Below are positions 1 through 8,218 of a stretch of 64,000 bases of DNA, one piece after another. How positions within the stretch are numbered: position 1 is the first letter of the stretch; the number at the start of each line of letters is the position of its first letter. This DNA is from Phycisphaeraceae bacterium (GTDB taxonomy: Bacteria > Planctomycetota > Phycisphaerae > Phycisphaerales > UBA1924), in NCBI GenBank assembly GCA_023898685.1, contig CP060234.1:434001-498000 (forward strand), in the 5' to 3' direction. Below the pieces are notes generated by a model. The model had not been told where the DNA came from and searched no databases. It was given only the letters and a program-made list of their open reading frames with translations. The translations under genes and the position numbers were made by a program.

Positions 1-607
1 TGGCCGAGAGGTAGCCCCGGTCGAACTGCATGCCCTCGACGACCGTGACCTCGGTCTCGCGTCCCTTGCCCTCTTCGACGGTGATCACGCCGTCCTTGCC
101 GACCTTGTCGAACGCGTCGGCCATGATCTTGCCGACCTCCGGGTCGTTGTTGGCGCTGATCGCCGCGACGTTCTGCACGTCGGCCTTGCCGTTGACCGGG
201 GTCGACAGGTCGTCGATCGCCTTCGCCGCCGCCTCGACGCCCTGCTTCATGCCCCGCACCAGGGCGTTCGCGTCAACGCCCGAGGCGATGTAGCGCAGGC
301 CCTCGCGGAACAGCGCCTCGGCGAGCACAGTGCTGGTCGTTGTCCCGTCGCCCGCGTCGTCGGAGGTCTTGCTGGCCGCCTCCTTGACGAGCTTGGCGCC
401 CATGTTCTCCGCCTTGTTGGCCAGCTCGATCTCCTCGGCCACCGTCACGCCGTCCTTGGTCACGGTCGGGCCGCCCCAGCTCTTGTCGATCACCGCGTTG
501 CGCCCGCGCGGGCCGAGGGTGGCCTTGACGGCGCTGGCGAGCTTCTCCACGCCCGCGAGCAGGTGCTGACGGGCTTCGAGGTCGAAGGCGAGGTCTTTGG
601 ATGCCAT
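1..607 (-). CDS. groEL: 60 kDa chaperonin GroEL, N-terminal part (gene runs off the window)
   Basis: This is the first 202 residues of a cytosolic group I chaperonin, the ATP-driven folding chamber that works with GroES. The translation opens MASKDLAFDLEARQHLLAGV and carries the family landmarks TLGPRGRN, the ATP-site motif DGVTVAEE and DAGDGTTTSTVLA, followed by EGMQFDRGYLS. The start at 607 has an AGGAG about nine bases upstream. The gene is cut by the window edge at base 1. It is not next to a groES; the only groES seen lies about 9.3 kb away on the same strand. I saw no CIRCE operator upstream, but a 102-bp palindromic element lies 284 bp before the start. Confidence 0.97.
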   Translation of the reverse strand, partial: MASKDLAFDLEARQHLLAGVEKLASAVKATLGPRGRNAVIDKSWGGPTVTKDGVTVAEEIELANKAENMGAKLVKEAASKTSDDAGDGTTTSTVLAEALFREGLRYIASGVDANALVRGMKQGVEAAAKAIDDLSTPVNGKADVQNVAAISANNDPEVGKIMADAFDKVGKDGVITVEEGKGRETEVTVVEGMQFDRGYLSA

Positions 608-1034
608 GGGTCTGTGCTCCTGATCGTCCGGCCCGATCCGCTCTCGTGAGGGCCGCGGCTCTGTCTGGTTTGGTGCGATTCCGGATCCCGGGGTGTGCCC
701 CGCCCCCGGTCTCCGGGCCTACGCCGAGAGAACGGGAGACCCGACACGAGGCAACCGCCGTGCCAGTTCCGCCGGCCCTCTGACCGCCCCGCCCCGCCCC
801 TCGGGCCCGCCACACGCCGACAGGGTCGTGCCGGTCCGGCCCCGGGCCTGCCACGTTGGCAGGCACGAGGGGCGGAGCGGGCCAATCCAAGGGTGCCACG
901 ACTCGCCGTCCCCGGCGCAGTCGTGCCGTCGCACCACGGGCGGTGGTCTCCACGGAGCACTGCTGCGCCGAGGACGGCGAGCAGTGGCACCCTGTACCCC
1001 CTACCCTCCCCCACACACCACGAGGAGATCAGCC
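608..1034. other. Divergent intergenic region between groEL and a DinB-like gene
   Basis: This 427-bp gap separates two divergent genes. It is very GC-rich and has no convincing gene. Its only clear structure is the 102-bp palindromic repeat at 891-992. Short ORFs that cross it on both strands have no recognisable protein content. Confidence 0.6.
891..992. repeat. 102-bp palindromic repeat, copy 1
   Basis: The left arm starts GGGTGCCACGACTCGCCG and the right arm, read in reverse complement, starts GGGTGCCACTGCTCGCCG. About 31 of 36 arm positions match, so the element could form a long hairpin or cruciform. A second element of exactly the same length lies at 10349-10450: its first 38 bases are identical and its last 27 or so differ at one base, while the middle is different. 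This is a REP- or MITE-like dispersed repeat with no coding content. Confidence 0.85.
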
Positions 1035-1568
1035 ATGGAAGCCGTCGCCACCGCCATCGTCCCCGCCGCCGAGCGGGGTCTGGGTCTCGCCGAGAAGCTG
1101 CTCGAGGGCGTTGAGCCCGCGAAGTTCGCCCGCCTCGCGTCGCCCGGCGGGCAGGTGATCCAGGCCAACCACGCCGCGTTCATCTACGGGCACCTTTCGC
1201 TCTACCCCGCCCGGATCATGCAGGCCGCGGGCCGCGAGGACGCCGCGATCTTCGAGCGCGAGGGCTGGAACGACCTCTTCGGCGCCGGGTGCGAGTGCCG
1301 CGACGACCCGGAGGGCACGATCTACCCCTCGATGAGCGAGATCACCGAGGCCTGCCTGCCCGCTTACAAGAAGGTCATCGAGCAGGTGAAGGGCTGGCCC
1401 GACGCCGCCTTCACCAAGCCCCACGCCCTGGGAGGCCGCTACGCCGAGGTCTTTGCGACGCTGGGGATGCTGACCAACTTCATGCTGCTGGGGCACACGA
1501 TGATGCACTTCGGCCAGATGAGCACCTGGCGGCGTGCGATGGGGCTGGGGTCGGTGATGCGGGGGTAG
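1035..1568 (+). CDS. DinB-like superfamily protein
   Basis: A 177-residue, probably four-helix-bundle protein of the DinB/YfiT-like superfamily, whose members bind a divalent metal and often act in thiol-dependent or detoxifying reactions. The visible markers are an early NHAAFIYGH stretch (around residues 40-50) and a late LGHTMMHFGQMSTWRRAMG helix; His residues spaced like these are the usual metal ligands. I chose the ATG at 1035 because GAGGAG precedes it by about eight bases; the longer frame upstream is repeat sequence. It has no signal peptide. The substrate cannot be guessed from context, as the neighbours are a chaperonin and a DUF4304-like gene. Confidence 0.75.
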   Translation: MEAVATAIVPAAERGLGLAEKLLEGVEPAKFARLASPGGQVIQANHAAFIYGHLSLYPARIMQAAGREDAAIFEREGWNDLFGAGCECRDDPEGTIYPSMSEITEACLPAYKKVIEQVKGWPDAAFTKPHALGGRYAEVFATLGMLTNFMLLGHTMMHFGQMSTWRRAMGLGSVMRG

Positions 1569-1618
1569 CGATCACCTCCCCCGTCGTTGACGGGGGAGGA
1601 GATTCCAAGGGGTACAAC

Positions 1619-2140
1619 ATGGCTGTCGCACCCCAACCTACGCCGGATGACCATTACGAGATCATCCTCAAGCTCGCGCACGCCCTGTTGAAAGACGCGG
1701 GCTTCAAGAAGAAGAAATCCGTGTTCTCGAGGGAAACCGGGATCTCGACGCAGGTCATTCGGTTCGCAAAGGACTTCCGACGTTGGTCGAAAGACGCACT
1801 CGATTTCAAAGTCGGAATCGAAATCACGCTGCACGCAATACCGCCGCCCCTTTGGGGCGGGCGACCATATCCAAACCCGCATGTCTTGGCCGACGTCGGC
1901 TGGTTTCACACGGATCCATCGCAGCGAGGGTTCAAGGGGTGGTTCAGGCTGCGCGACATCTCCGACCCACAGGAGTGTTGGGAGGACGTGGAATCTCGCC
2001 TGCGAGACCATGTTCTTCCCGCTCTTGACGAGGCGAGAACGGTGCCCGGAATTGCGAAGCTGCTGGACGAAATGGGCCTGCTCGCGATGCCGCGAGCCCA
2101 GGAGTACATCCGAGCCAACGCCGAGCACGATCAGGCCTGA
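1619..2140 (+). CDS. DUF4304-like protein
   Basis: A 173-residue cytosolic protein resembling the DUF4304 family, which has no assigned function. The supporting features are an N-terminal stretch GFKKKKSVFSRETGISTQVI (residues about 30-50, family pattern GFKRKG-x-FYR), the following FKVGIEI strand, and a C-terminal LRDHVLPALDE helix. It follows the DinB-like gene by 50 bp on the same strand. Its base composition is visibly less GC-rich than its neighbours, with many AAG/AAA and TTC codons near the start, which may indicate later acquisition. The start at 1619 has only a weak ribosome-binding site. Confidence 0.6.
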   Translation: MAVAPQPTPDDHYEIILKLAHALLKDAGFKKKKSVFSRETGISTQVIRFAKDFRRWSKDALDFKVGIEITLHAIPPPLWGGRPYPNPHVLADVGWFHTDPSQRGFKGWFRLRDISDPQECWEDVESRLRDHVLPALDEARTVPGIAKLLDEMGLLAMPRAQEYIRANAEHDQA

Positions 2141-2327
2141 CAGAAGCCCGCAACCTGCTGCATCAATGAATCAACGCCGATGACCTCGAGAATCCGCCGG
2201 AAGCTCCCTGTTCCGAGCGGATTGCCTTACGGCGCAATCCAACGAGCCCGAAACGCCCGCGAAGGTCGAATGCCCCGAGTTCCTCGATCGCACTTCAGGC
2301 TCGCTGTCTATTCGATCGCGATCCCCC

Positions 2328-3362
2328 TCAGATCGCCTCCGCCCGCGGGTGCGCCTTGTCGTACGCCTCGCGCATCCGGTCGGTCGTCAGATGCGTGTAC
2401 ACCTGCGTCGTGCTCAGGCTCTGATGGCCCAGCAGTTCCTGCACGCTCCGCAGATCCGCCCCGTTGTCGAGCAGGTGGGTCGCGAAGCTGTGCCGCAGCG
2501 TGTGCGGGCTGATCGTCGGGTCGAGGCCCGCCTCGCGGAGGTACTTGTCGAGCTTGCGCCGCACGGAGCGGCTGCTCAGCCGCCCGCCGTGCTTGTTGAT
2601 GAACAGCGGGTGCCCGTGCCCGCCCGTCGAGACGGCCCCACGCCAGGCGGCGCCAAACCGCGAGTCGGCCTCGACCATCTCGATGTAACGGCGGATCGCG
2701 TGCAGCGCGTGGGTGCCCAGCGGCACCAGCCGCTCCTTCTTGCCCTTGCCCCGCACATGCATCGACTCGGTCTCGAGGTCGAGATCGCCGATCTCGAGGC
2801 CCACGAGCTCGCTCACGCGGATGCCGGTCGAGTAGATCGTCTCGAGCATCGCCCGGTCGCGCCGCCCCAGCACGTCACGCTCCGACGGGGCGCACAGCAG
2901 ACGCTCGATCTGCTCGACCGTGATCGCCTTGGGCAGCCGCTTGCTCTGCCGCGGCGTGCGGATCAGCGTCATCGGGTTCGACGCGATGTACCCGTTTCGG
3001 TGGGCCCACTTGTAGAACGACCGCAGCGTCGCGATCTTCCGCGCCGTCGTTGCGGGTGAATACTGCTTGTCGCCCAGATGGGCGAGGTAGGCCCTGATCT
3101 TGTCGGCGTCGGTGTCGAGGATGTGACCCGTCACTGTCGTCGGCGAGATCGTCCCCGCCACGTCGCCGTTCGCGTGGCCGTTGCGGCGCGTGTCGAACGC
3201 CCGGCCCTCGGCGGGGTCGTCGACCTCGATCCCGTGCTCATCGGCGAGGTACTCGACATACTGCCGCAGGTCGGCGCCGTAACACCTGGCGGTGTACGGG
3301 CTGAAGTGGCGCTCATCGGTCAGATAGCTCGCGAACGACGCGGTGACTGGCAGAACGGACAT
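2328..3362 (-). CDS. Tyrosine recombinase of the XerC/XerD type
   Basis: A 344-residue tyrosine recombinase. The Xer family resolves chromosome dimers at dif sites with FtsK. All catalytic positions are present: R182 (GIRVSEL), K207 (GKGKKERLVPL), H287 and R290 (HTLRHSFATHLL), H313 (LGHQSL) and nucleophile Y322. The N-terminal SAM-like core-binding domain (about 1-120) is longer than usual because of an insert rich in Ala, Gly and Thr at about residues 48-80. I start at MSVLPVTASF; the upstream extension is Arg/Gly-rich and looks non-coding. No att sites or phage genes are near, so it reads as a housekeeping recombinase rather than an integrase. XerC and XerD cannot be told apart here. Confidence 0.9.
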   Translation of the reverse strand: MSVLPVTASFASYLTDERHFSPYTARCYGADLRQYVEYLADEHGIEVDDPAEGRAFDTRRNGHANGDVAGTISPTTVTGHILDTDADKIRAYLAHLGDKQYSPATTARKIATLRSFYKWAHRNGYIASNPMTLIRTPRQSKRLPKAITVEQIERLLCAPSERDVLGRRDRAMLETIYSTGIRVSELVGLEIGDLDLETESMHVRGKGKKERLVPLGTHALHAIRRYIEMVEADSRFGAAWRGAVSTGGHGHPLFINKHGGRLSSRSVRRKLDKYLREAGLDPTISPHTLRHSFATHLLDNGADLRSVQELLGHQSLSTTQVYTHLTTDRMREAYDKAHPRAEAI

Positions 3363-3394
3363 CGACGCCTCCATCAGCCCGGAACGGGCGCATC

Positions 3395-3456
3395 GGCCGG
3401 GAATCCGTTCCCGGCCGGGGTTGCTAACAGACAACCTCGCGGGAGGATCTCCCGCG
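3395..3456. repeat. Two short perfect hairpins upstream of xer
   Basis: GGCCGGGAA and TTCCCGGCC form a 9-bp stem at 3395-3416, and CGCGGGAG pairs with CTCCCGCG at 3439-3456. They lie between the lipoprotein stop and the recombinase start. Neither has a T-run, so they are not classic terminators. A close relative of the second hairpin (CGCGGGGATCCTCCCCGCG) lies at 5976-5994. Confidence 0.5.
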
Positions 3457-3537
3457 GGTGAAGTGGCTCGTCTTCTGGTGCGATCCGATCGACACCGTCA
3501 GTTCCTCGCCGGCCCGGCCGGCGAACGCCGACGGGGC

Positions 3538-4317
3538 CTAGTGGTCCTTCGCCGCCATCCGGGCCAGCCGGAGCCACTCGTGATCGAGCAGCCCGCGCAC
3601 CGCCTCATGCACGGCGAACTGTGTGTACAGATCCATGCTCGCGGTGTACACCCGCCAATCGAGGGCGGTCTCCGCTTCCTTGCGGCCCTCGGCGTACCGC
3701 CTCAGCTTCAGCAGCACGTCGTGGCTGCGGGCGTCGAGGTGGACGCTCTCCACCGAGGCCGGCTCGTTGCCGGCCGCCCCGGTGTATCCCGAATCGCTCG
3801 CCTGCATCGAAAGCAGGCGGGGGTCATCGAGGGGCCCCCCCGTATCGCCGCTCAGCGACGGCATGGCGTAAAGCGCCAGAGATACCCCGAAGACCGGGGG
3901 GTTATACGGGTCATAGGCCGTGATTGTTCCCGCGACGATCCCGTCGACCCCCATCACCCGGGCCAGCTGCCGGGCCTGTGTAGGTGTCGTGACCGCAGGC
4001 AGGTCGAGGGCGCGCATCGCCTCGATCGTGCGGTTGATCGGCACGCAGTGCAGCCCCCTGGTCTGGGCCAGGGCGGCGACGATCTTGTCCCCCACCGCGT
4101 CCGGGTCGACGAACGAGGCCCCGGTTTCGTTGCGGGGCGGGATGACGGCGAAGGCCGCCTCGGCCGCGTAGGGCGAGACGAGCACACCCGGCATTGGGAT
4201 GCGGGGCTTCGTCTGGCAACCCACGAGAGCCGCCAGCAGCGCGAGCCCCAGCCCCAGTCCGAGGGCAGAAAGCTCCCGCTCCGGGCGCTTCTTGAGCATG
4301 GTCTGTGCACTTGTCAT
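3538..4317 (-). CDS. Putative lipoprotein, CsgG/LpoB-like fold suspected
   Basis: A 259-residue predicted lipoprotein. A basic N-terminus and hydrophobic helix lead to the lipobox LVGC at about residues 31-34, so it should be anchored in a membrane with its body outside the cytoplasm. The mature part has IPPRNETG, then VGDKIVAALAQTRG and an ARVMGVDGIVAGTITAYDPY stretch. This order (conserved strand with NxTG, a helix, then a region saying which activity is present) recalls the CsgG/LpoB/GNA1162 lipoprotein group, but I assign it only tentatively. It lies 143 bp downstream of the TolB-like lipoprotein on the same strand; the two may work together at the outer membrane. Start chosen at MTSAQTMLKK; MLKKRPEREL at 4299 is possible. 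Confidence 0.65.
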   Translation of the reverse strand: MTSAQTMLKKRPERELSALGLGLGLALLAALVGCQTKPRIPMPGVLVSPYAAEAAFAVIPPRNETGASFVDPDAVGDKIVAALAQTRGLHCVPINRTIEAMRALDLPAVTTPTQARQLARVMGVDGIVAGTITAYDPYNPPVFGVSLALYAMPSLSGDTGGPLDDPRLLSMQASDSGYTGAAGNEPASVESVHLDARSHDVLLKLRRYAEGRKEAETALDWRVYTASMDLYTQFAVHEAVRGLLDHEWLRLARMAAKDH

Positions 4318-4460
4318 GGCGTCCTGCCGTCGTCCCCGGGCCTCCGGCCCGGGCTGCGATTCCGGGTGCGCCGCCGCGGCGCACGTGTTCACTTCATCGT
4401 CCGGGCGGGGCGCGTTTCTCCAAACGCCCCGTCCGGTCCGCCGGCCCCAATCGCACCAGA

Positions 4461-5867
4461 TCAGGGCTCGTTGTCGGTCGGCACCGTCGCGAACGTGTCG
4501 CGGTTGTCGGCGTTCGGGTTCACCTTGCGGATCGAGCCGGCCAGGCCCGAGTTGTCGCCATCGGTGAAGGGCGAGCCTCCCATGGCGGTCAGCAGAGCCG
4601 GGGCGATGTCGACCGACCAGAGGTTCTCGTGCCCGGTCCGGTCGGAGACGAAGTAGACCTTGCCGCTGGTGCTCCAGGCGGGCATCAGGTCAACGGTGTT
4701 CCCGCTGGTCAGCGGCATCTCTCCACGCCCATCGAGGCCGATCATCCACACCGAGGCCGACGGCGGCGCGGCATTGGCCCCGCTGCCGATCCACTTCTCG
4801 GGGTTGGGCACGACGGCGTAGGAGATCCACATGCCATCGGGGCTCCACGTCGGGTTGATGTACGCGAAGTCGGGGCTCGAAGAAATCTGCGTCTCGTGTC
4901 CGGCCTGGTTCGTCCTCGCGTCATAGTCGAGCGTCCAGACGCCGAAGGTCCGCTCGCCCCGCTCGCGGCTGCGCTGGAAGAGGATCTTGTCCGAGCTGTT
5001 CACGCCCGTGCCCGCGACGGGGCTCCACTCGGGGAACAGCCCGTAGCCGATGAACTGACTGGTCATCGGGTCATAGGGGTCGGAAACCCACAGCTCCCAC
5101 TGCCCGCTCGTGGTCCCGAGCCGGCAGTAGGCGATGCTCTTGCCGTCGGGCGACCAGGTCGGGTGCAGTTCATGCGCGGTGTCGGTGCTGACCTGGATGG
5201 CTTTGCCGCCCGTGATCGGCATCACCCAGATGTCCCACGAGCCGGTCCGGTTGCTCGCGAAGGCGATCCGCGTCCCGTCGGGGCTGATCGCGGGCATCAC
5301 GTCCTGGCCCGGGTCGGTCGTCAGGCGGGTGAGCACCCGGCTGTTGGCCTGCTTGATATAGATGTCGGCCGACGGGCTGTGCTGCGTGCTGGCGTAGACG
5401 ATGAACTTCCCGTCGCGGCTCACGGTCGGATCGAAGTCCGAACCCTCGCCCGTAAAGGTCACCTGCCGTGCGTTGTAGGTCTGGTCGCCGACCTGCTCTG
5501 AACGCTCGGGGATGTTGGTCTCCATCAGCGAGCCGTAGAGGCTCGCCGCGAGGTTCGGGCCGAACCGATCGGAATCGTGCTTCTTGGTGTAGGCGGGCTT
5601 GGCCTTGGGCTGGAGGTCGGCCGTGCTCTCGATCAGCCGCCAGCCGTCATCGTTGTTCTCACCGTCGAGGATCGGATCATGGGTGGGCGTGAACAGGCCA
5701 TCCATGGACACGGTCATGACCCGTGACGAACTGGTCGGCTCGGGGAGTATGGGTTCGGATTCTGGACGGGCCGCGATGTGGCCTGTCGACGAGCAGGCGG
5801 TCAGACCGGCGCACAGACCGACGAGCACGAGAATCGACGCGGCGGACGGCTGGGCTTGGAAACGCAT
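4461..5867 (-). CDS. TolB-like beta-propeller lipoprotein
   Basis: A 468-residue lipoprotein with a signal peptide and lipobox LTAC followed by SST. The body carries repeated PD40/WD40-like blades: PTVSRDGKFIVYAS, PAISPDGTRIAFASNRTG, PTWSPDGKSIAYC, PTWSPDGMWISYA and a final PAWSTSGKVYFVSDRTG. Such blades form the propeller of TolB, the periplasmic part of the Tol-Pal system, but the N-terminal TolB domain is not obvious, so a general TolB-type propeller is the safer name. The start at 5867 follows AGGAG. It is the upstream member of a pair with the lipoprotein at 3538-4317. No other tol-pal gene is in the window. Confidence 0.85.
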   Translation of the reverse strand: MRFQAQPSAASILVLVGLCAGLTACSSTGHIAARPESEPILPEPTSSSRVMTVSMDGLFTPTHDPILDGENNDDGWRLIESTADLQPKAKPAYTKKHDSDRFGPNLAASLYGSLMETNIPERSEQVGDQTYNARQVTFTGEGSDFDPTVSRDGKFIVYASTQHSPSADIYIKQANSRVLTRLTTDPGQDVMPAISPDGTRIAFASNRTGSWDIWVMPITGGKAIQVSTDTAHELHPTWSPDGKSIAYCRLGTTSGQWELWVSDPYDPMTSQFIGYGLFPEWSPVAGTGVNSSDKILFQRSRERGERTFGVWTLDYDARTNQAGHETQISSSPDFAYINPTWSPDGMWISYAVVPNPEKWIGSGANAAPPSASVWMIGLDGRGEMPLTSGNTVDLMPAWSTSGKVYFVSDRTGHENLWSVDIAPALLTAMGGSPFTDGDNSGLAGSIRKVNPNADNRDTFATVPTDNEP

Positions 5868-6236
5868 GTGCGGGGCTCCTGGCAACGCGGCGGCGGGACG
5901 CTCCACAGACGTGTGAATCCGTCCCCCCGATCGCGTGAGCTCCGCACGCGCGATCGACTTCGGTGGATCCGTAGCCGCGGGGATCCTCCCCGCGAGACCG
6001 GCGCCGGTCGATACCCGCCCTTTATCGGACGGGTCCGACCCGGTGCATGAACCGGTGACCGGGCGCCGGCGCGCCCGGAACACGGCGAAGTGCATCGGAC
6101 CACGGTGGGTCCGGGATCAGTGAGATTCGATATTGAGACCAAGGCCCGCCCACCCCAGACGGAACGACCCGGACGGGTGTGGGGCGTGCCACCACGCACA
6201 CCCCACACCTTCGCCGGGCACCTCGGAGTGCGCCGT
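5868..6236. other. Intergenic region with several hairpins
   Basis: This 369-bp gap upstream of the TolB-like gene holds no supportable gene. It contains short inverted repeats: CGCGGGGATCCTCCCCGCG at 5976-5994, GACCGGCGCCGGTC near 5998-6011, and the hairpin at 6176-6209 described separately. Confidence 0.55.
6176..6209 (-). terminator. Possible hairpin terminator after the small hypothetical gene
   Basis: GGTGTGGGGCGTGC pairs with GCACACCCCACACC (one G-U pair) with a 6-nt loop. It starts 27 bp beyond the stop of the minus-strand gene at 6237-6599. There is no T-run on the minus strand, so it may only slow RNA polymerase or protect a 3' end. Confidence 0.4.
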
Positions 6237-6599
6237 TCAGAGCATCCGCTCGTGGGCGAGGATCGCGGGCGACTCGGCCGGACGGAGCCACCTCGACTCA
6301 CGCCCGCGGGCCCGCTGTGTGGACCGGAGCCGGGCGAGATAAAGCCGCAGCCGGTCCTGGGAAAAAACGCACAGAAAGTCCGCCGAGGCGGACGGATTGC
6401 AGGCGATGATCTCGTCGATCACCTGTTCACGGGAGAGCCGGTCGACGTGCTCCTCCGACACGTGAGGTGCCTGCGAACCGCGTGTTGTGTAGGGCAGATC
6501 ACGAGATCCTGTGTCACTCTTCGCGAGCACCACGATATCTGGAACCGACAGCGCCTCCGACCTCGTCGAGCCCTTCCAATCGAGCAGCGGCTGGCTCAT
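6237..6599 (-). CDS. Small hypothetical protein
   Basis: A 120-residue cytosolic protein that I do not recognise as a named family. Its core is a helical stretch, EQVIDEIIACNPSASADFL then FSQDRLRLYLARL, which has a clear amphipathic pattern and looks like a real domain, while both ends are basic and low in structure. It has no signal peptide or membrane helix. The ATG at 6599 has an AAGGGAGA about 14 bases upstream; the frame stays open further upstream, but that sequence lies opposite the start of the divergent gene at 6736. No function is proposed. Confidence 0.6.
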   Translation of the reverse strand: MSQPLLDWKGSTRSEALSVPDIVVLAKSDTGSRDLPYTTRGSQAPHVSEEHVDRLSREQVIDEIIACNPSASADFLCVFSQDRLRLYLARLRSTQRARGRESRWLRPAESPAILAHERML

Positions 6600-6735
6600 G
6601 CGGTGTCTCACGCCGTCTCCCTTCGTCTCGCCTCTGGGGCCCCGAGGTATCGGGCGAGGCGCCGGATCGGGGCCAACGTGTAACCGCGTCGGACCGACGA
6701 ACAAACCAACAATCGGCGCGCGCATAACGTCGGCC

Positions 6736-7410
6736 ATGGAACTCTGGAAGCTCGTCCTCCCCGAGCCCGGGATCGGGCCCTGCGACGCCGCGGCGATCGC
6801 CAATCCCCTACTGCTCTCGGGCCGCGAGGTCGAAGCGGCGCTGGTCGATCTCAATCCGCTGGCCGGGGCGGGGGCGGCCCTGCCCGCCGGGCTGTCTGCC
6901 CCGGTCGCGGCGGTCCGGTCGGGGCGGATCGTGCCCGAATCGGACGACGAGACTGACCGCGTCGATGCCTCCCGCCGGACCTGGTCGGACGAGGGCCGCA
7001 CGCGATTCGAGGAGGCCTGGCATGAACTGGCCGGGGAGGCCGAGAGCCGGGGCGTGAGGCTCTGGCTGCACCCCCACGCGGGGGATGTGATCGGCGACGT
7101 GCCGGGGCTGCGGGCGCTCGCGTCCAGGGCGGTTGCGTGCGGCTCAGGTGTGCTGCTCGAGCCCGCGGTCTTGCTGACCGCGTCGATGATCCCGGACGCC
7201 GAGGACCATTTCGCCCGGATCGTCGAACCGCTGGAATCGTCGGGGCTCGTGCGCGCGGTGCTGGTGGCCAACACCGACGGGCACGACCGGTGTCCGATCG
7301 GCGAGGGTCAGATCGAGCCCGGGGTGCTGGTCGAACTTGCCCGGAGAGTCGCGGCATGGGCGCCTGTGGCGGTGCTGAATGGGGATGGGACGGCCCTCGG
7401 GATGGCCTGA
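6736..7410 (+). CDS. Hypothetical protein, possible TIM-barrel (sugar isomerase-like) fold
   Basis: A 224-residue cytosolic protein. The stretch GVRLWLHPHAGDVIGDV followed by VLLEPAVLLTASM and AVLVANTDGHD gives alternating strands and helices with an HPH and a late DGHD motif, a pattern that can occur in xylose-isomerase-like TIM barrels, but the length is short for a full barrel and no metal-site signature is complete. I treat it as hypothetical. It is divergent from the small gene at 6237-6599 and followed 54 bp later by nuoC, with which it may be co-transcribed. The start codon has only a weak ribosome-binding site. Confidence 0.55.
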   Translation: MELWKLVLPEPGIGPCDAAAIANPLLLSGREVEAALVDLNPLAGAGAALPAGLSAPVAAVRSGRIVPESDDETDRVDASRRTWSDEGRTRFEEAWHELAGEAESRGVRLWLHPHAGDVIGDVPGLRALASRAVACGSGVLLEPAVLLTASMIPDAEDHFARIVEPLESSGLVRAVLVANTDGHDRCPIGEGQIEPGVLVELARRVAAWAPVAVLNGDGTALGMA

Positions 7411-7464
7411 GCGTCCAACCAAACGGTCCCGAATCGCGGGTCATCAGCCGCATACAGTTGCCGC

Positions 7465-8022
7465 ATGCCGAGCCAGACCAAGCCCGACCATCCCGCGTTC
7501 GCCCTCGTCAAGCACGCCTTCCCGAACAAGCGGCTGAGGGCGACCGAGTTCCGGGGTGAGTCGACCCTGATCGTCGAGCCGGGTGATTTGCACGCGGTAC
7601 TCGCGTTCCTCAAGACGAACGCGGACGCCGCATACGAGATCTGCACCGACGTCGTGGGGATCGACTACCTGAACTACCCCGCCGAGATGCCGGGCCGGTT
7701 CGCGGTGGTGTACAACCTGATCTCGCACGAGCACGACAACCGGCTGTTCGTCAAGACCTTTCTTACCCCGTCGCTGCCGACCGACGGCACGGCCGACGAC
7801 CCCGCGCTCTACATCGATTCTGCGTGCGACCTCTGGCCCGGCTGCGAGTGGCCCGAGCGCGAGGTGTTCGACATGTTCGGCGTCCGCTTCCGCCACCACC
7901 CGGACCTGCGACGGATCCTGACCTGGAATGACTTCCCGGCCCACCCGCTCCGCAAGGACTACCCGCTGCGGGGGCGGGGCGAGCGCGAGGCGTACCGCGT
8001 GGTCGACCGCACGTCGACGTGA
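7465..8022 (+). CDS. nuoC: NADH-quinone oxidoreductase subunit C
   Basis: A 185-residue homologue of NuoC (30 kDa subunit), part of the peripheral arm of respiratory complex I. The family signature is near the C-terminus: PEREVFDMFGVRFRHHPDLR, then RILTWNDFPAHPLRKDYPLRG. It ends in an RGEREAYRVV tail rather than a fused NuoD, so this is the stand-alone form. Complex I genes normally sit in one nuo operon; here no nuoA, B, D or later subunit is adjacent, and the next feature is a tRNA on the other strand. Either the nuo genes are scattered in this organism or this is a second copy. Confidence 0.92.
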   Translation: MPSQTKPDHPAFALVKHAFPNKRLRATEFRGESTLIVEPGDLHAVLAFLKTNADAAYEICTDVVGIDYLNYPAEMPGRFAVVYNLISHEHDNRLFVKTFLTPSLPTDGTADDPALYIDSACDLWPGCEWPEREVFDMFGVRFRHHPDLRRILTWNDFPAHPLRKDYPLRGRGEREAYRVVDRTST

Positions 8023-8046
8023 GCGGATCGGACTTGGGCAGAAGAT

Positions 8047-8120
8047 GACCCCAGCGGGATTCGAACCCGCGTTACCAGGATGAAAACCTGGTGTCCTGGA
8101 CCTGGCTAGACGATGGGGCC
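8047..8120 (-). tRNA. tRNA-Glu (anticodon UUC)
   Basis: The minus strand folds as a full cloverleaf of 74 nt. The acceptor stem is GGCCCCA with TGGGGTC (one G-U pair), the anticodon stem-loop is CCAGG-TTTTCAT-CCTGG giving anticodon UUC, and the T arm is GCGGG-TTCGAAT-CCCGC. The discriminator base is A. The 3' CCA is not encoded. It lies alone between nuoC and nadD. Confidence 0.96.
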
Positions 8121-8218
8121 TGTGCCGGGAGGCCGGCGGCGGGCCCATTGTAGGGCCCGGGGGGGCCTTCTCCACCCCGCCGGGCGAACTTCGGAGCGGG
8201 GCCCTTAGGATGCCCGCG

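Noticed and set aside
608..700. CIRCE heat-shock operator before groEL
   Set aside because: No TTAGCACTC-N9-GAGTGCTAA-like inverted repeat is present in the upstream 100 bp.
2180..2327. Possible small gene on the plus strand downstream of the DUF4304-like gene
   Set aside because: The frame runs on into the antisense of the recombinase, has an Arg/Pro-rich string, and lacks a ribosome-binding site.
2328..3362. Phage or integrative-element integrase
   Set aside because: The recombinase has the Xer layout, no att repeats flank it, and no phage or conjugation genes are near.
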